Source: DASPTB01 sp035623615 (GTDB lineage: Bacteria > Actinomycetota > UBA4738). Taken from it: a stretch of DNA of 9,830 bases. The stretch lies in contig DASPTB010000308.1 in the NCBI GenBank assembly GCA_035623615.1, positions 1 to 9,830 on the forward strand. Direction: 5' to 3'. Shown here piece after piece: positions 1-8,372 of the stretch. The notes under the pieces are model-generated. The model saw only the letters and a program-made list of their open reading frames with translations, made no database searches and was not told the DNA's origin. Numbering within the stretch: the first letter of the stretch is position 1; each line of letters begins with the position of its first letter. A program made the position numbers and the translations under genes.

Positions 1-752
1 TGCCAGAGAATCGTGTTGCCGCCGTACGCGGGGTCGAACACGTGCCCGCCCAGATTCCGGTCGATGAACAGCAGGATCAGGCCGGCCGCCAGCACCGGGA
101 TGGCCAGCAGGCCGAGCAACGACGTGACCAGCGTGTTCCACACGAAGATCGGCATCCGGAACATGGTCATGCCGGGCGCGCGCATCTTGAAGATCGTCGT
201 GATGAAGTTGACCGACCCGAGGAGCGACGCGGCGGCCACGATGATCAGACCGACGATCCAAAGATCCTGACCCTTGTCACCGAGGAGCGCCGTCTGCTCG
301 GAGAGCGGCGTGTAGCTCGTCCACCCGGCCGCCGCGGCGCCGCCTTTCACGAGGAACCCGGACATCAAGATGAGTCCGGCCGCGGGGACCATCCAGTACG
401 AAAGGGCGTTGATGCGCGGGAACGCCACGTCGGGCGCCCCGATCATGAGCGGCATCAAGTAGTTCGCGAAGCCGGAGAACATCGGCATGACGAACAGGAA
501 GATCATCAGCGTGCCGTGCATCGTGAACAGCTCGTTGTAGGTCTGGTCGGACACGAACTGCAGGCCGGGGCGAGCAAGCTCGGAGCGGATCAGCAGGGCC
601 ATGAGCCCGGCCACGACGAAGAAGAAGAAGCCGGTGACGATGTAGAGGATGCCGATCTTCTTGTGGTCGGTGGTCGTCAGCCAGTCCAGCACCCGATTCC
701 AGAACGTCGGCTCCGGCGCGGCGATGTCGGCGGGATGCTCGATGACGGCCAC
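1..752 (-). CDS. ctaD: Cytochrome c oxidase subunit I, copy 1 (partial, C-terminus outside window)
   Basis: Haem-copper oxidase catalytic subunit, an integral membrane protein that reduces O2 to water at the haem a3-CuB site and pumps protons. About 250 N-terminal residues are visible; the gene runs off the left edge just before the expected FGHPEVY segment. Visible landmarks are TTTDHKKIG (residues 26-34), the low-spin haem a ligand His79 in FTMHGTLMIF, and the D-channel entry Asp108 in GAPDVAFPR, followed by INALSYW. Several hydrophobic helices are clear. The start is GTG at 752, preceded by an AGAGGAA-type ribosome site; no in-frame ATG fits better. It lies 25 bp downstream of ctaC1 on the same strand, so the two are almost certainly one operon. 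The ligands to CuB and haem a3 are not in view, so catalytic completeness cannot be checked. Family assignment is very secure. Confidence 0.96.
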   Translation of the reverse strand, partial: MAVIEHPADIAAPEPTFWNRVLDWLTTTDHKKIGILYIVTGFFFFVVAGLMALLIRSELARPGLQFVSDQTYNELFTMHGTLMIFLFVMPMFSGFANYLMPLMIGAPDVAFPRINALSYWMVPAAGLILMSGFLVKGGAAAAGWTSYTPLSEQTALLGDKGQDLWIVGLIIVAAASLLGSVNFITTIFKMRAPGMTMFRMPIFVWNTLVTSLLGLLAIPVLAAGLILLFIDRNLGGHVFDPAYGGNTILW

Positions 753-777
753 GGTCTGTTCCTCTTCTCTCCCTCGG

Positions 778-1872
778 CTACTTCACCTTAAAGGTTCCGT
801 TCATGCCGGGGTGCACGTCGCAGTGGAAGTAGTAGGTCCCCGCCGGGAGCGGCGGGACGCTGTAGTCCACCGTCGCCACTCCCGTTACGAGTGTCCCCCG
901 GAACAGCGTCGTCGTCATGCTCGAGTTGGTGAAGATCGCCACGTTGTGATCGGTCCCTGCGTCCTTGTTGTCGAAGTCGATCTTGAAGGGCTGGCCCGCC
1001 ACGCTCTGCATGCAGTCGGTGTCGAACTTCTCGTGCTGGGCCGAAAGATCGATCACACCCGACTGCTCGGCGCGACACTGGTTCTCCTTGATCGTCTGCT
1101 TGGCCGCGGCCGCCGCCCCCCAGGCCGTGAACTGGGCCGGCGTGACGATCTTGACCGTGAACAGCATGCGCGAGTGGTAGAGGCCGCAGAGCTCGGCGCA
1201 CTTGCCCGGGAAGGTCCCGAGCCTGCTCGGCGTCATGTAGAAGTTGTTCGGGTGGCCGGGGATGACGTCGCGCTTGAACAGGAAGTTCGGGATGAAGAAC
1301 GAGTGGATGACGTCGTCGGACACGAGGTGGAAGTGAACCGGTTGGCCGAGCGGCAGGTAGAGGATCGGCAGGACTGCCGTCTGCCCCGAGGTCCCCTCGA
1401 CCGCCAGCGGGTTGCCGTTCCCCGACTTGAAGTCGAGGTACTGGAATTTCCACTGCCATTGGAATCCGGTGACCACGATCCGGACCGGCTGCGCGGCCGG
1501 GGCCGTGTCGAGTCGTCCGAGCTCCATCGCCGAGAGGATGAAAAGGACGAGCACGATCACCGTGGGGATGGCCGTCCAGACGACCTCGATGGTGCTGTTG
1601 CCGTGGATCTGAGGGGGGAGTTCGTGGTCGGTGGCGCGGGCGGAGGGCTTCTGCCGGTACCGGAGTGCGAAGCCGACGATCAGCCCGCCCACCACGACGA
1701 AGATCACCGCCGCGAAGACGAACGTGATGTTGTAGAGGGTCCGGACGCCGCCGGCCTGCTGTGACGCCGGTTGCAGCGTGCAACCGGTCAGTAGCAGCAG
1801 CCCCGCGATCGGAAGCAGCGGCAGCACGCGCCGGATGCCGGTGCGGCGAGAAGGACGTGGACGAGCCGTCAC
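778..1872 (-). CDS. ctaC: Cytochrome c oxidase subunit II, copy 1, lipoprotein with extra C-terminal cupredoxin domain
   Basis: Accepts electrons at the CuA centre and passes them to subunit I. With GTG at 1872 the product is 364 aa: a basic N-terminus, a lipoprotein signal with lipobox LLTGC (Cys31), transmembrane helices near 46-70 and 95-117, and the aromatic patch QWQWKFQY (138-145). The CuA domain has all ligands: His190, Cys225, Glu227, Cys229, His233, Met236. After a linker with two cysteines (266, 287) comes a second cupredoxin fold with type 1 copper ligands His309 (DHNVAIF), Cys351, His354 and Met357 (CDVHPGM). There is no CXXCH haem site, unlike caa3-type subunit II. The frame stays open to an ATG at 2220, but that would overlap ctaG and add Arg/Pro-rich non-signal sequence. 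An ATG at 1929 overlaps a good -10 box, so GTG 1872 (AGAGGAA 11 nt upstream) is preferred. ctaD1 follows. Confidence 0.95.
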   Translation of the reverse strand: MTARPRPSRRTGIRRVLPLLPIAGLLLLTGCTLQPASQQAGGVRTLYNITFVFAAVIFVVVGGLIVGFALRYRQKPSARATDHELPPQIHGNSTIEVVWTAIPTVIVLVLFILSAMELGRLDTAPAAQPVRIVVTGFQWQWKFQYLDFKSGNGNPLAVEGTSGQTAVLPILYLPLGQPVHFHLVSDDVIHSFFIPNFLFKRDVIPGHPNNFYMTPSRLGTFPGKCAELCGLYHSRMLFTVKIVTPAQFTAWGAAAAAKQTIKENQCRAEQSGVIDLSAQHEKFDTDCMQSVAGQPFKIDFDNKDAGTDHNVAIFTNSSMTTTLFRGTLVTGVATVDYSVPPLPAGTYYFHCDVHPGMNGTFKVK

Positions 1873-1927
1873 GTCCGCTCGGATTCCTCTGCGGGCAGGG
1901 CGCGGGGCCAAGTCGACACGGCTCCGC

Positions 1928-1958
1928 ATTCTAGCCGGTGTGAGGTCCCGTGGGTGAA
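1928..1958 (-). promoter_or_regulatory. Candidate promoter for ctaC1-ctaD1
   Basis: On the minus strand TAGAAT (1933-1928) fits an actinobacterial -10 (TANNNT). A weak TTCACC (1958-1953) lies 19 nt upstream. Transcription would start near 1921, giving a leader of about 50 nt to the GTG at 1872. The box covers the alternative ATG at 1927-1929, which argues against that start. The -35 match is poor, so this is a motif-level inference only. Confidence 0.35.
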
Positions 1959-2000
1959 GCTGCGCGTCGAGTGGCGGAAACGAGCGCTTCGCTGAGCCGA

Positions 2001-2031
2001 GCGGCCGGTCCGGGGACAAATCGCCGGCCGC
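2001..2031 (+). repeat. Inverted repeat / stem-loop in the ctaG leader
   Basis: GCGGCCGG (2001-2008) is matched exactly by CCGGCCGC (2024-2031) across a 15-nt loop. The 3' arm ends three bases before the AAGGA ribosome site of ctaG. It could form a leader hairpin, but both arms contain the self-complementary CGGCCG common in GC-rich DNA, so chance is a real alternative. Confidence 0.3.
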
Positions 2032-2040
2032 CGAAGGACA

Positions 2041-2964
2041 ATGAGAGCCGTGGCGTTCCTCGCAGCAACGACCGTGCCGCAACCTGGGTGGGGCCACGTG
2101 CTCACCGCCTGGACCTTCCAGCCGCTCGTCCTCGTGCCCCTGGTCGCGTCCGCGTGGCTCTATCTGTCGGGCATCCGGCGAGTCAACGAGCGGTATCCAC
2201 TCGTTCACTGGCCCGTTCACCGGACGGCGTGGTTCCTATCGGGGCTCTCGGTGGTGTTCCTCGCGCTCGAGTCGCCGGTCGACATCTATGCGAACGTCTT
2301 CCTGTGGGTGCACATGATCCAGCACCTGCTGCTGATGAACGTCGTGCCGATCTGTATTCTCCTCGCCGCGCCGATCACGCTCGCGCTTCGAGCAAGCTCG
2401 GCGGAGACGAGGAAGCGGCGGCTGCTGCCGATCCTGCGGTCGAAGCCGGTCAAGGTGCTGTCGTTTCCGATCGTCGCCTGGTCGCTATTCGCCGCCGTGA
2501 TGGTCGTGACGCACTTCTCTCCGCTGTACGAGGCCGCGCTCGAGAACCAGTGGATTCACGACTTCGAGCACCTGCTGTATCTGTCTGCGGGACTGTTGTT
2601 CTGGTGGCCGGTCGTCGGGCTCGATCCCTCGCCGTGGCGGCTGTCGTTCCCCGTGCGGCTCCTCTATGTCTTCCTGGCGGGCCCGGTCAACACGTTCACC
2701 GCGCTCGCCATCTACAGCGCGAACGTGGTCCTGTATCCGCACTACACCCAGATCCCGAGATCGTGGGGTCCGAGCCCGCTCACGGACCAGCACTGGGGCG
2801 GCGCGATCATGTGGATGGCCGGCGACATCATGCTGCTGACGGCCGTCGTGGTGCTGGCGCTCGCCTGGATGAAGCACGACGAGGCGGAGGCGCACCGGAT
2901 CGACGCGCGCCTTGACGCCGAGGCGGCCAGGCGCGCGGCCCTGGGCGAGGCGCTCGAGGGCTAG
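2041..2964 (+). CDS. ctaG: CtaG-type (caa3_CtaG family) cytochrome c oxidase assembly factor
   Basis: Multi-pass membrane protein of the Bacillus-type CtaG family, needed for making active aa3/caa3 oxidases and thought to help deliver copper to CuB. It is unrelated in sequence to the Cox11-type CtaG of proteobacteria. The 307-aa product is close to family length. Family landmarks are HMIQHLLLM (His91, His95), THFSPLY (His158), HDFEHLLY (His173, His177), and DQHWGG (249-254) followed by a hydrophobic segment with MW. About seven hydrophobic stretches are present, and the last 30 residues are a charged cytoplasmic tail rich in Ala, Glu and Arg. The ATG at 2041 sits only 2 nt after AAGGA; a GTG at 2050 would have more normal spacing (11 nt), so the true start may be three codons later. 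It is transcribed divergently from ctaC1 and convergently with the gene at 2998-3570. Assignment is secure; the exact start is not. Confidence 0.93.
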   Translation: MRAVAFLAATTVPQPGWGHVLTAWTFQPLVLVPLVASAWLYLSGIRRVNERYPLVHWPVHRTAWFLSGLSVVFLALESPVDIYANVFLWVHMIQHLLLMNVVPICILLAAPITLALRASSAETRKRRLLPILRSKPVKVLSFPIVAWSLFAAVMVVTHFSPLYEAALENQWIHDFEHLLYLSAGLLFWWPVVGLDPSPWRLSFPVRLLYVFLAGPVNTFTALAIYSANVVLYPHYTQIPRSWGPSPLTDQHWGGAIMWMAGDIMLLTAVVVLALAWMKHDEAEAHRIDARLDAEAARRAALGEALEG

Positions 2965-2968
2965 AACG

Positions 2969-2990
2969 GCGGGCGTGTGCGGACGCCCGC
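2969..2990. terminator. Hairpin between convergent genes, possible bidirectional terminator
   Basis: GCGGGCGT (2969-2976) pairs perfectly with ACGCCCGC (2983-2990) around a 6-nt loop. It fills the 33-bp gap between the ctaG stop (2962-2964) and the stop of the convergent gene (2998-3000), the usual place for a shared terminator. No T-run follows on either strand, so a classical intrinsic terminator is not proven. Confidence 0.45.
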
Positions 2991-2997
2991 GGGCCGA

Positions 2998-3566
2998 TCA
3001 CGGCCGGCCGGTCGTTCTCTCATGACCGTCCGGCCGCCGCCAGCGGCCATCCCGGAACTCGAGTGCGGATTGGCGCACGATTTCGGGCAGGGCGTCCTCG
3101 CCGCCGAGCAGGTCCGATGGCATCAGCGAGATGACACCGGTGTCCGAGCGGATCCGCCACCCGCTCAATGGGGTTCGGGGCGGCCGCAATTCGCGGATGC
3201 CCGTCCACGGCGCAACCCGCCGCGGGGCGGCCGCTCGCTCGATCTCCAGTCCGTCGCGTGAGAGGTAGATCGCGGCCACGCGCTCTGCCGCGCCGTCCGC
3301 CGCGGAGAGGGTCGCGCCAAGCACGACCAGCCAGCGGGCGACGCCGCCGACTTGCAGGAGCGCCCCGCCCGCACCGAGCGCCGCGGACGTCGCGGCCGCG
3401 AGCCAGGTCGTCGCAGAGGAGACCCGACGGGCCGGAGGGGCGCCGGCGGCGAGGGCCCGGCCCCGTCGGAGCGCGGCCGTGCGGCGCCACGAAACGAGGT
3501 CGACCGCGACGAGCCAGCCGAGCCCGGCAACGGCGCACCCGAGGAGGAGGGCGGCCGTGGCCGCCC

Positions 3567-3570
<4 letters not shown>
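2998..3570 (-). CDS. Small membrane protein with C-terminal PH-like (bPH/DUF304-like) region, probable CTG start
   Basis: I do not recognise a named gene. The 190-aa product has a hydrophobic helix near residues 2-24, then a basic stretch (SWRR...LRRGR), then one or two helices at about 53-92. A soluble tail begins at IYLSRDGLEIER (101-112) and includes PWTGIREL and a D/E-rich end. This order, two membrane helices followed by a small beta-rich domain with a 'DGLEI...W..I' pattern, resembles bacterial PH-domain membrane proteins (bPH2/DUF304); that is inference from pattern only. No ATG, GTG or TTG exists in frame near the N-terminus. A CTG at 3570-3568 overlaps the TGA stop of ctaAB as CTGA and has GGAGG six bases upstream (3581-3577), ideal spacing for translational coupling. 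It is therefore read as the last gene of the ctaAB transcript. A role in oxidase or haem assembly is suggested by context only. Confidence 0.72.
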
Positions 3571-5480
<1,910 letters not shown>

Positions 5481-5521
5481 CGTGACGGTGTCCTCCCGTC
5501 CCTTTCGCTGCGAGGCCGGGC

Positions 5522-5535
5522 CGTCGCGCGCGACG
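5522..5535. repeat. Perfect 14-bp palindrome in the ctaAB leader
   Basis: CGTCGCGCGCGACG is its own reverse complement and lies between the kinase stop and the ctaAB start. It could be a protein-binding site or part of a hairpin; having no loop, it is not a convincing terminator. CG-alternating palindromes also arise easily by chance in DNA this GC-rich. Confidence 0.3.
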
Positions 5536-5561
5536 CCGGGCCGAGGGGAAGAGCGTTCGAA

Positions 5562-5567
5562 ACTATA
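5562..5567 (-). promoter_or_regulatory. ctaA-ctaB: Candidate -10 box for ctaAB
   Basis: TATAGT on the minus strand (5567-5562) is a near-consensus -10 in an otherwise GC-rich gap. Transcription would begin near 5555, giving a leader of about 75 nt. No good -35 is seen 16-19 nt upstream, which falls inside the end of the kinase gene. Confidence 0.35.
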
Positions 5568-5580
5568 CGACGCGGCACCG

Positions 5581-6798
5581 TCACGGATGTCTGCCGACGG
5601 GTTCGGTGACGGTCGTGGCGCCGTCGCGCACGTCCACGTGCGTGTCGATCGACTCGCCGTCCGAGCTCAAGGCGCTCCCGTTGCCGGGTGCCTCCGTGGA
5701 CGCCGCGGCAAAGCGCTCCGATTGGGGATCGGCCCCGTCGGCCCCGTCGGCCGCGACGGGGAGGTTCACGCGGAAGGTCGACCCGGCGCCGAGCTCGCTC
5801 TCCACCTCGATGGTTCCGCCGTGTGCCTCGACCAGCGTCTTGACGATGGCGAGCCCGAGGCCCGAGCCCTCGCGCGACTGGTCCGAGTTGCCGCGCGTGG
5901 CCTTGGCGAACCGCTCGAAGATCCTGCCGAGATCTTCGGGGGCGATGCCGTCGCCTGAGTCGGCGATCGAGATGGTGACGACCTCCCCGGATCGAACGAC
6001 CGAGAGGTCGATCCGATCGTCGGGGGAGGTGTGTTTTACGGCGTTCTCGATGAGCGCGTCGAACGCGAGCTCCAGCCGGTCGGGGTCACCCCAAATGGTG
6101 GCGTCGTCCAACCGGACGAGGCTCCAACGTCGTGGCGTCACCGACCACCGGCGCGCCAGGTTGAGGATCATCGGCTCCACCTCGATGCGCGTTCGGCGAA
6201 GGAAGTCGGGCCGGTCCGCGGACGCGAGCATGACCAGGCGCTCGGCGAGCCGCCGCAGCCGCTGCAGCTCCTCGACCACGACGGCTGCGTCCTGGGCGGC
6301 GACCGGGTCGCCCGAGGTCCGCTGGATCAGCTCGGCGTGGCCGAGGGCGATCGTGATCGGTGTCCGCAGCTCGTGCGAGGCGTCCTGCACGAACGCCTGG
6401 CCCTGCTCGAGCAGGCGGAGGTTCTGCTCGGACACGCGTTGCGCGTCGTGGAGTGAGGACAGGCGCCGCTGCGCGTGCCACACGGAGGCGAGGAACATGG
6501 CCGCCATGAGCGGCACCTCCGTGAGTTCGCCGGGAAGCTGGAAGCCGCCGAGGAAGTCGTGGAACAGAACCCAGCCCGTGATCACCACGATGAACGCGAG
6601 CGTGAGCAGCGTGGGGCCCATCTTCCAGACCCGGAAGCCGTAGAGAAGCGTCAGGCTCACCCAGATGAAGTGGAAGGGAACGGTCTCCCAGCTGGGCCAC
6701 AGCGCCATCGCCACCAGGTTGGCGATGGCGAAGGCCCACCATGCGATGTCGATCCAGTATCGGCGAAGGGGCCATTCGAGGCGATCAAACGGTAACAA
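5581..6798 (-). CDS. Membrane sensor histidine kinase, four-helix sensor without a large external domain
   Basis: Sensor kinase of a two-component system, expected to phosphorylate the regulator encoded just upstream. With a TTG start at 6798 it is 405 aa. Four hydrophobic helices (roughly 15-35, 42-58, 64-82, 94-108) are joined by short loops, leaving almost no extracytoplasmic domain. Then follow the dimerisation/phospho-acceptor helix with His142 in FVQDASHELRTP, the N box with Asn252 (ENAVKH), the G1 box DSGDG (280-284), an F box (RIFERF) and the G2 box GSGLG (311-315). The last 55 or so residues are acidic, Ala/Gly/Ser-rich and probably disordered, including a short ADG repeat from a repeated 9-bp DNA unit. 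The frame is open to an ATG at 6843, but the TTG has AAGGG 8 nt upstream, overlaps the regulator's end by 14 bp, and begins just before the first helix. The signal is unknown; redox or respiratory state is an inference from the neighbours. Confidence 0.92.
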   Translation of the reverse strand: MLPFDRLEWPLRRYWIDIAWWAFAIANLVAMALWPSWETVPFHFIWVSLTLLYGFRVWKMGPTLLTLAFIVVITGWVLFHDFLGGFQLPGELTEVPLMAAMFLASVWHAQRRLSSLHDAQRVSEQNLRLLEQGQAFVQDASHELRTPITIALGHAELIQRTSGDPVAAQDAAVVVEELQRLRRLAERLVMLASADRPDFLRRTRIEVEPMILNLARRWSVTPRRWSLVRLDDATIWGDPDRLELAFDALIENAVKHTSPDDRIDLSVVRSGEVVTISIADSGDGIAPEDLGRIFERFAKATRGNSDQSREGSGLGLAIVKTLVEAHGGTIEVESELGAGSTFRVNLPVAADGADGADPQSERFAAASTEAPGNGSALSSDGESIDTHVDVRDGATTVTEPVGRHP

Positions 6799-7519
6799 GC
6801 TGATATCCCTTCCCGCGGACGGTGGCGATGGACTCCATCCCAAGCTTCGAGCGGAGGCGTCGAACGTAGACGTCCACGACGTTCGAGCCCGGCTCGAAGT
6901 GATAGCCCCAGACCGCGGACAGCAGCCGCTCTTTCGACAGGACGGTGTCCGGGCTGCGCATCATCTCCTGCAGGAGCAGCGACTCGCGCTCGGACAGCGA
7001 GATCGGCCCCGAACCCGCGTCGACCTCACGGCGGACCATGTCGAGACGGAATCGTCCCGCCGAGACCTTGCCGGCGCTCGACCGCGCGACCCCGCGCAAG
7101 CGCGCCCGGACGCGCGCGAGCAGCTCGTCGAGAGAGAACGGCTTCGCCAAGTAGTCCTCGGCGCCGAGCTCGAGCGTCTGCACCTTGGTCGAAGTGTCCT
7201 CGAGTGCGGAGAGCACGAGCACCGCCTGCCCGGGCTTGCGCTCCAGGATCCGCCGAAGGACGACCCGACCGTCGATCGGCGGCATCAGCAGGTCGAGGAT
7301 GATCAGGTCGTAGGGCTCGGACAGCGCGACGGCGAGACCTTCCGCCCCCTCGTCCGCCACGTCGACAAGGAATCCTTCGGCCCGCAACCCCCGCGCGACG
7401 AAGTTGAGGATGCGGCGTTCGTCGTCGATCACGAGGATCCGGCTGGCGCCGAACCCGGCCCCGGCGTCGCGCGGCGTGGCGTCGTCGACGGCGGGGTGCC
7501 GCGAGTTGTCGGTCTTCAC
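6785..7519 (-). CDS. OmpR/PhoB-family response regulator
   Basis: DNA-binding response regulator, partner of the kinase at 5581-6798. The 244-aa product has a loose N-terminal extension of about 27 residues, then a receiver domain starting at RILVIDDE (acidic pair Asp32/Asp33), phospho-acceptor Asp76 in ILDLLMPP, and the conserved Lys126 in AKPFSLDELL. A winged-helix Trans_reg_C domain occupies roughly 145-244, ending in VWGYHFEPGSNVVDVYVRRLRSK-like sequence and RGKGYQL. The start is GTG at 7519, with GGGGAG 5 nt upstream; the longer open frame to 7645 would run through the promoter region and encodes proline-rich non-domain sequence. The 14-bp overlap with the kinase indicates one transcript with coupled translation. 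Targets are unknown; the repeats at 7561-7593 and the adjacent oxidase operon are the obvious candidates. Confidence 0.94.
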   Translation of the reverse strand: MKTDNSRHPAVDDATPRDAGAGFGASRILVIDDERRILNFVARGLRAEGFLVDVADEGAEGLAVALSEPYDLIILDLLMPPIDGRVVLRRILERKPGQAVLVLSALEDTSTKVQTLELGAEDYLAKPFSLDELLARVRARLRGVARSSAGKVSAGRFRLDMVRREVDAGSGPISLSERESLLLQEMMRSPDTVLSKERLLSAVWGYHFEPGSNVVDVYVRRLRSKLGMESIATVRGKGYQLVTV

Positions 7520-7541
7520 GCGATCTCCCCTCAGCGGACTG

Positions 7542-7571
7542 AGGATAGGGGTGGACCACCGGGTTGGACAA
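7542..7571 (-). promoter_or_regulatory. Candidate promoter for the regulator-kinase operon, with palindromic operator
   Basis: On the minus strand TTGTCC (7571-7566) and TATCCT (7547-7542) are 18 nt apart, a fair -35/-10 pair; transcription would start about 15 nt before the GGGGAG ribosome site. The spacer contains the palindrome GGTGGaCCACC (7550-7560), well placed for a repressor or for autoregulation. Confidence 0.45.
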
Positions 7572-7593
7572 GGGGGTACGGGGGGTTGGGGCA
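7561..7593 (+). repeat. Three G-rich units phased at 11 bp, possible response-regulator binding site
   Basis: GGGTTGG occurs at 7561-7567 and again at 7583-7589, exactly 22 bp apart, with a weaker GGGGGTA at 7572-7578 between them. Repeats on an 11-bp phase are the usual binding layout of PhoB/OmpR-family regulators, and one is encoded 40 bp away. The middle unit is a weak match and G-runs make chance likelier. Confidence 0.35.
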
Positions 7594-7744
7594 CAACAGG
7601 TTTCCGTTTGCGGTTCGCCCCCCGATCGGCCATCTTCCCTATCAATGGGGGGAATCAACATGACGACCGTGTCACCCAACCGACCGAATTCGCTGCTGCC
7701 CACGGGGAGAGGCCCTCCGCCGACGTTACAGTCCTGTCATTTGC

Positions 7745-7773
7745 TTGCGTTTGGGGCGGGCGCTTCGTAGCGT
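7745..7773 (+). promoter_or_regulatory. Candidate promoter for the cupredoxin-ctaC2-ctaD2 operon
   Basis: TTGCGT (7745-7750) and TAGCGT (7768-7773) are separated by exactly 17 nt. This gives a predicted start near 7780 and a leader of about 50 nt to the ATG at 7832. Both hexamers are imperfect, so the call rests mainly on spacing and position. Confidence 0.3.
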
Positions 7774-7831
7774 GCGCCCGGCGATCGGTGCTTGGGGCCA
7801 GATGGGTCCCGGCGGGGAGGAGGGAAAGCGC

Positions 7832-8353
7832 ATGGCACCGTTCCACAGAAGCGGCCGTCATGGCCGTTTGCGACCGGCCCACATCCTGATGCTCGGGGCT
7901 GCGGTCGTGCTGATCGGATCGGCCTGCTCGAAGGGTCAGAGCTCGAGCACGACGACTACGGCGACGCCGCCGGTGATCAAGGTCTCGGTCTCGGGCTTCC
8001 GGTACCACGGCATGCCGGCGACGATCAAGCAGGGCTACACCACGTTCCTGTTCTCAAACGACGAGTCCTTCCAGATCACTCACGAGATGATCCCGATCGC
8101 GCTCCCGTCGGGCAAGACGACGCAGGACGTCATCAACGACGGGAAGGCGAAGGGTCCGGCGTCCGAGGACGACTGGCTCCACGCCGGGGGTGACTTCGGG
8201 ACCGCCGACACGGGGGCGCATGTCCTCGAGGCGATCTACCTGTATCCGGGGAACTACGCCGTCGCATGCTGGCAGACGGGAACCCAGAGCGGCGGGACCA
8301 ACGGCCCGGTGCACGTTTCGATCGGCATGATCGCCCCGTTCACCGTCAGCTAG
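7832..8353 (+). CDS. Cupredoxin-like lipoprotein
   Basis: A 173-aa exported protein with a basic N-terminus, a hydrophobic core and a lipobox-like IGSAC ending at Cys32, then a Ser/Thr-rich tether (35-46). The body follows the pattern of small cupredoxin lipoproteins: a beta strand ending in ITHEM (His84), an insertion with an LPSGKTTQDV helix, a LYPGNYAVACW strand (Cys146), and PVHVSIGM (His161, Met166) before the final strand APFTV. His84, Cys146, His161 and Met166 make a plausible type 1 copper set; His161 and Met166 have plastocyanin-like spacing, but 14 residues separate Cys146 and His161, far more than the usual two to four. Copper binding is therefore inferred. ATG 7832 follows GGAGGAGGG; an upstream ATG at 7745 lies in the promoter. 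It ends 19 bp before ctaC2 and probably shares its transcript, suggesting an electron-transfer or copper-supply partner for that oxidase. Confidence 0.82.
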   Translation: MAPFHRSGRHGRLRPAHILMLGAAVVLIGSACSKGQSSSTTTTATPPVIKVSVSGFRYHGMPATIKQGYTTFLFSNDESFQITHEMIPIALPSGKTTQDVINDGKAKGPASEDDWLHAGGDFGTADTGAHVLEAIYLYPGNYAVACWQTGTQSGGTNGPVHVSIGMIAPFTVS

Positions 8354-8372
8354 ACAGGAGAGCGACGTCGAG

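Larger units (their letters stand above)
5481..5586. repeat. 10-bp inverted repeat flanking the kinase/ctaAB junction
   Basis: CGTGACGGTG at 5481-5490, directly against the ctaAB ATG, is the exact reverse complement of CACCGTCACG at 5577-5586, which covers the histidine kinase stop codon. In RNA reading through from the kinase gene the two arms could pair and enclose the ctaAB ribosome site. RNA started at the candidate -10 at 5567-5562 would lack the upstream arm. Confidence 0.4.
7520..7831. other. Divergent intergenic region (312 bp)
   Basis: Separates the regulator-kinase operon (leftward) from the cupredoxin-oxidase operon (rightward). It holds a candidate promoter on each strand, an 11-bp palindrome (7550-7560), and G-rich repeats phased at 11 bp (7561-7593). 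A 36-codon open frame begins at ATG 7661 after a G-run, but its sequence looks non-coding, so it is not called as a gene. I see no RNA gene or riboswitch in it. Confidence 0.6.

Noticed and set aside
649..1764. 371-codon open frame on the plus strand
   Set aside because: Antisense to ctaC1; Arg/Asp/Val-rich low-information protein, typical of the mirror frame of a GC-rich gene.
1930..2220. Extension of ctaC1 upstream to the ATG at 2220 (480 aa product)
   Set aside because: The extra sequence is Arg/Pro/His-rich, runs antisense through the start of ctaG, and would bury the lipoprotein signal 130 residues inside the protein.
5731..5752. Tandem 9-bp repeat (GCCCCGTCG) near the end of the kinase gene
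   Set aside because: It simply encodes an Ala-Asp-Gly repeat in the disordered tail; no sign of a mobile or regulatory element.
6799..6843. ATG start at 6843 for the kinase
   Set aside because: Would overlap the regulator by 59 bp and has no ribosome site; TTG 6798 has AAGGG at ideal spacing.
7520..7645. ATG start at 7645 for the response regulator
   Set aside because: The added residues are proline/arginine-rich and cover the promoter and palindrome; GTG 7519 has GGGGAG 5 nt upstream.
7661..7770. 36-codon frame starting MTTVSPNRP after a G-run
   Set aside because: Its stop lies inside the candidate -10 box, it has no helix or domain character, and the G-run is part of a G-rich region, so it is not supported as a gene.
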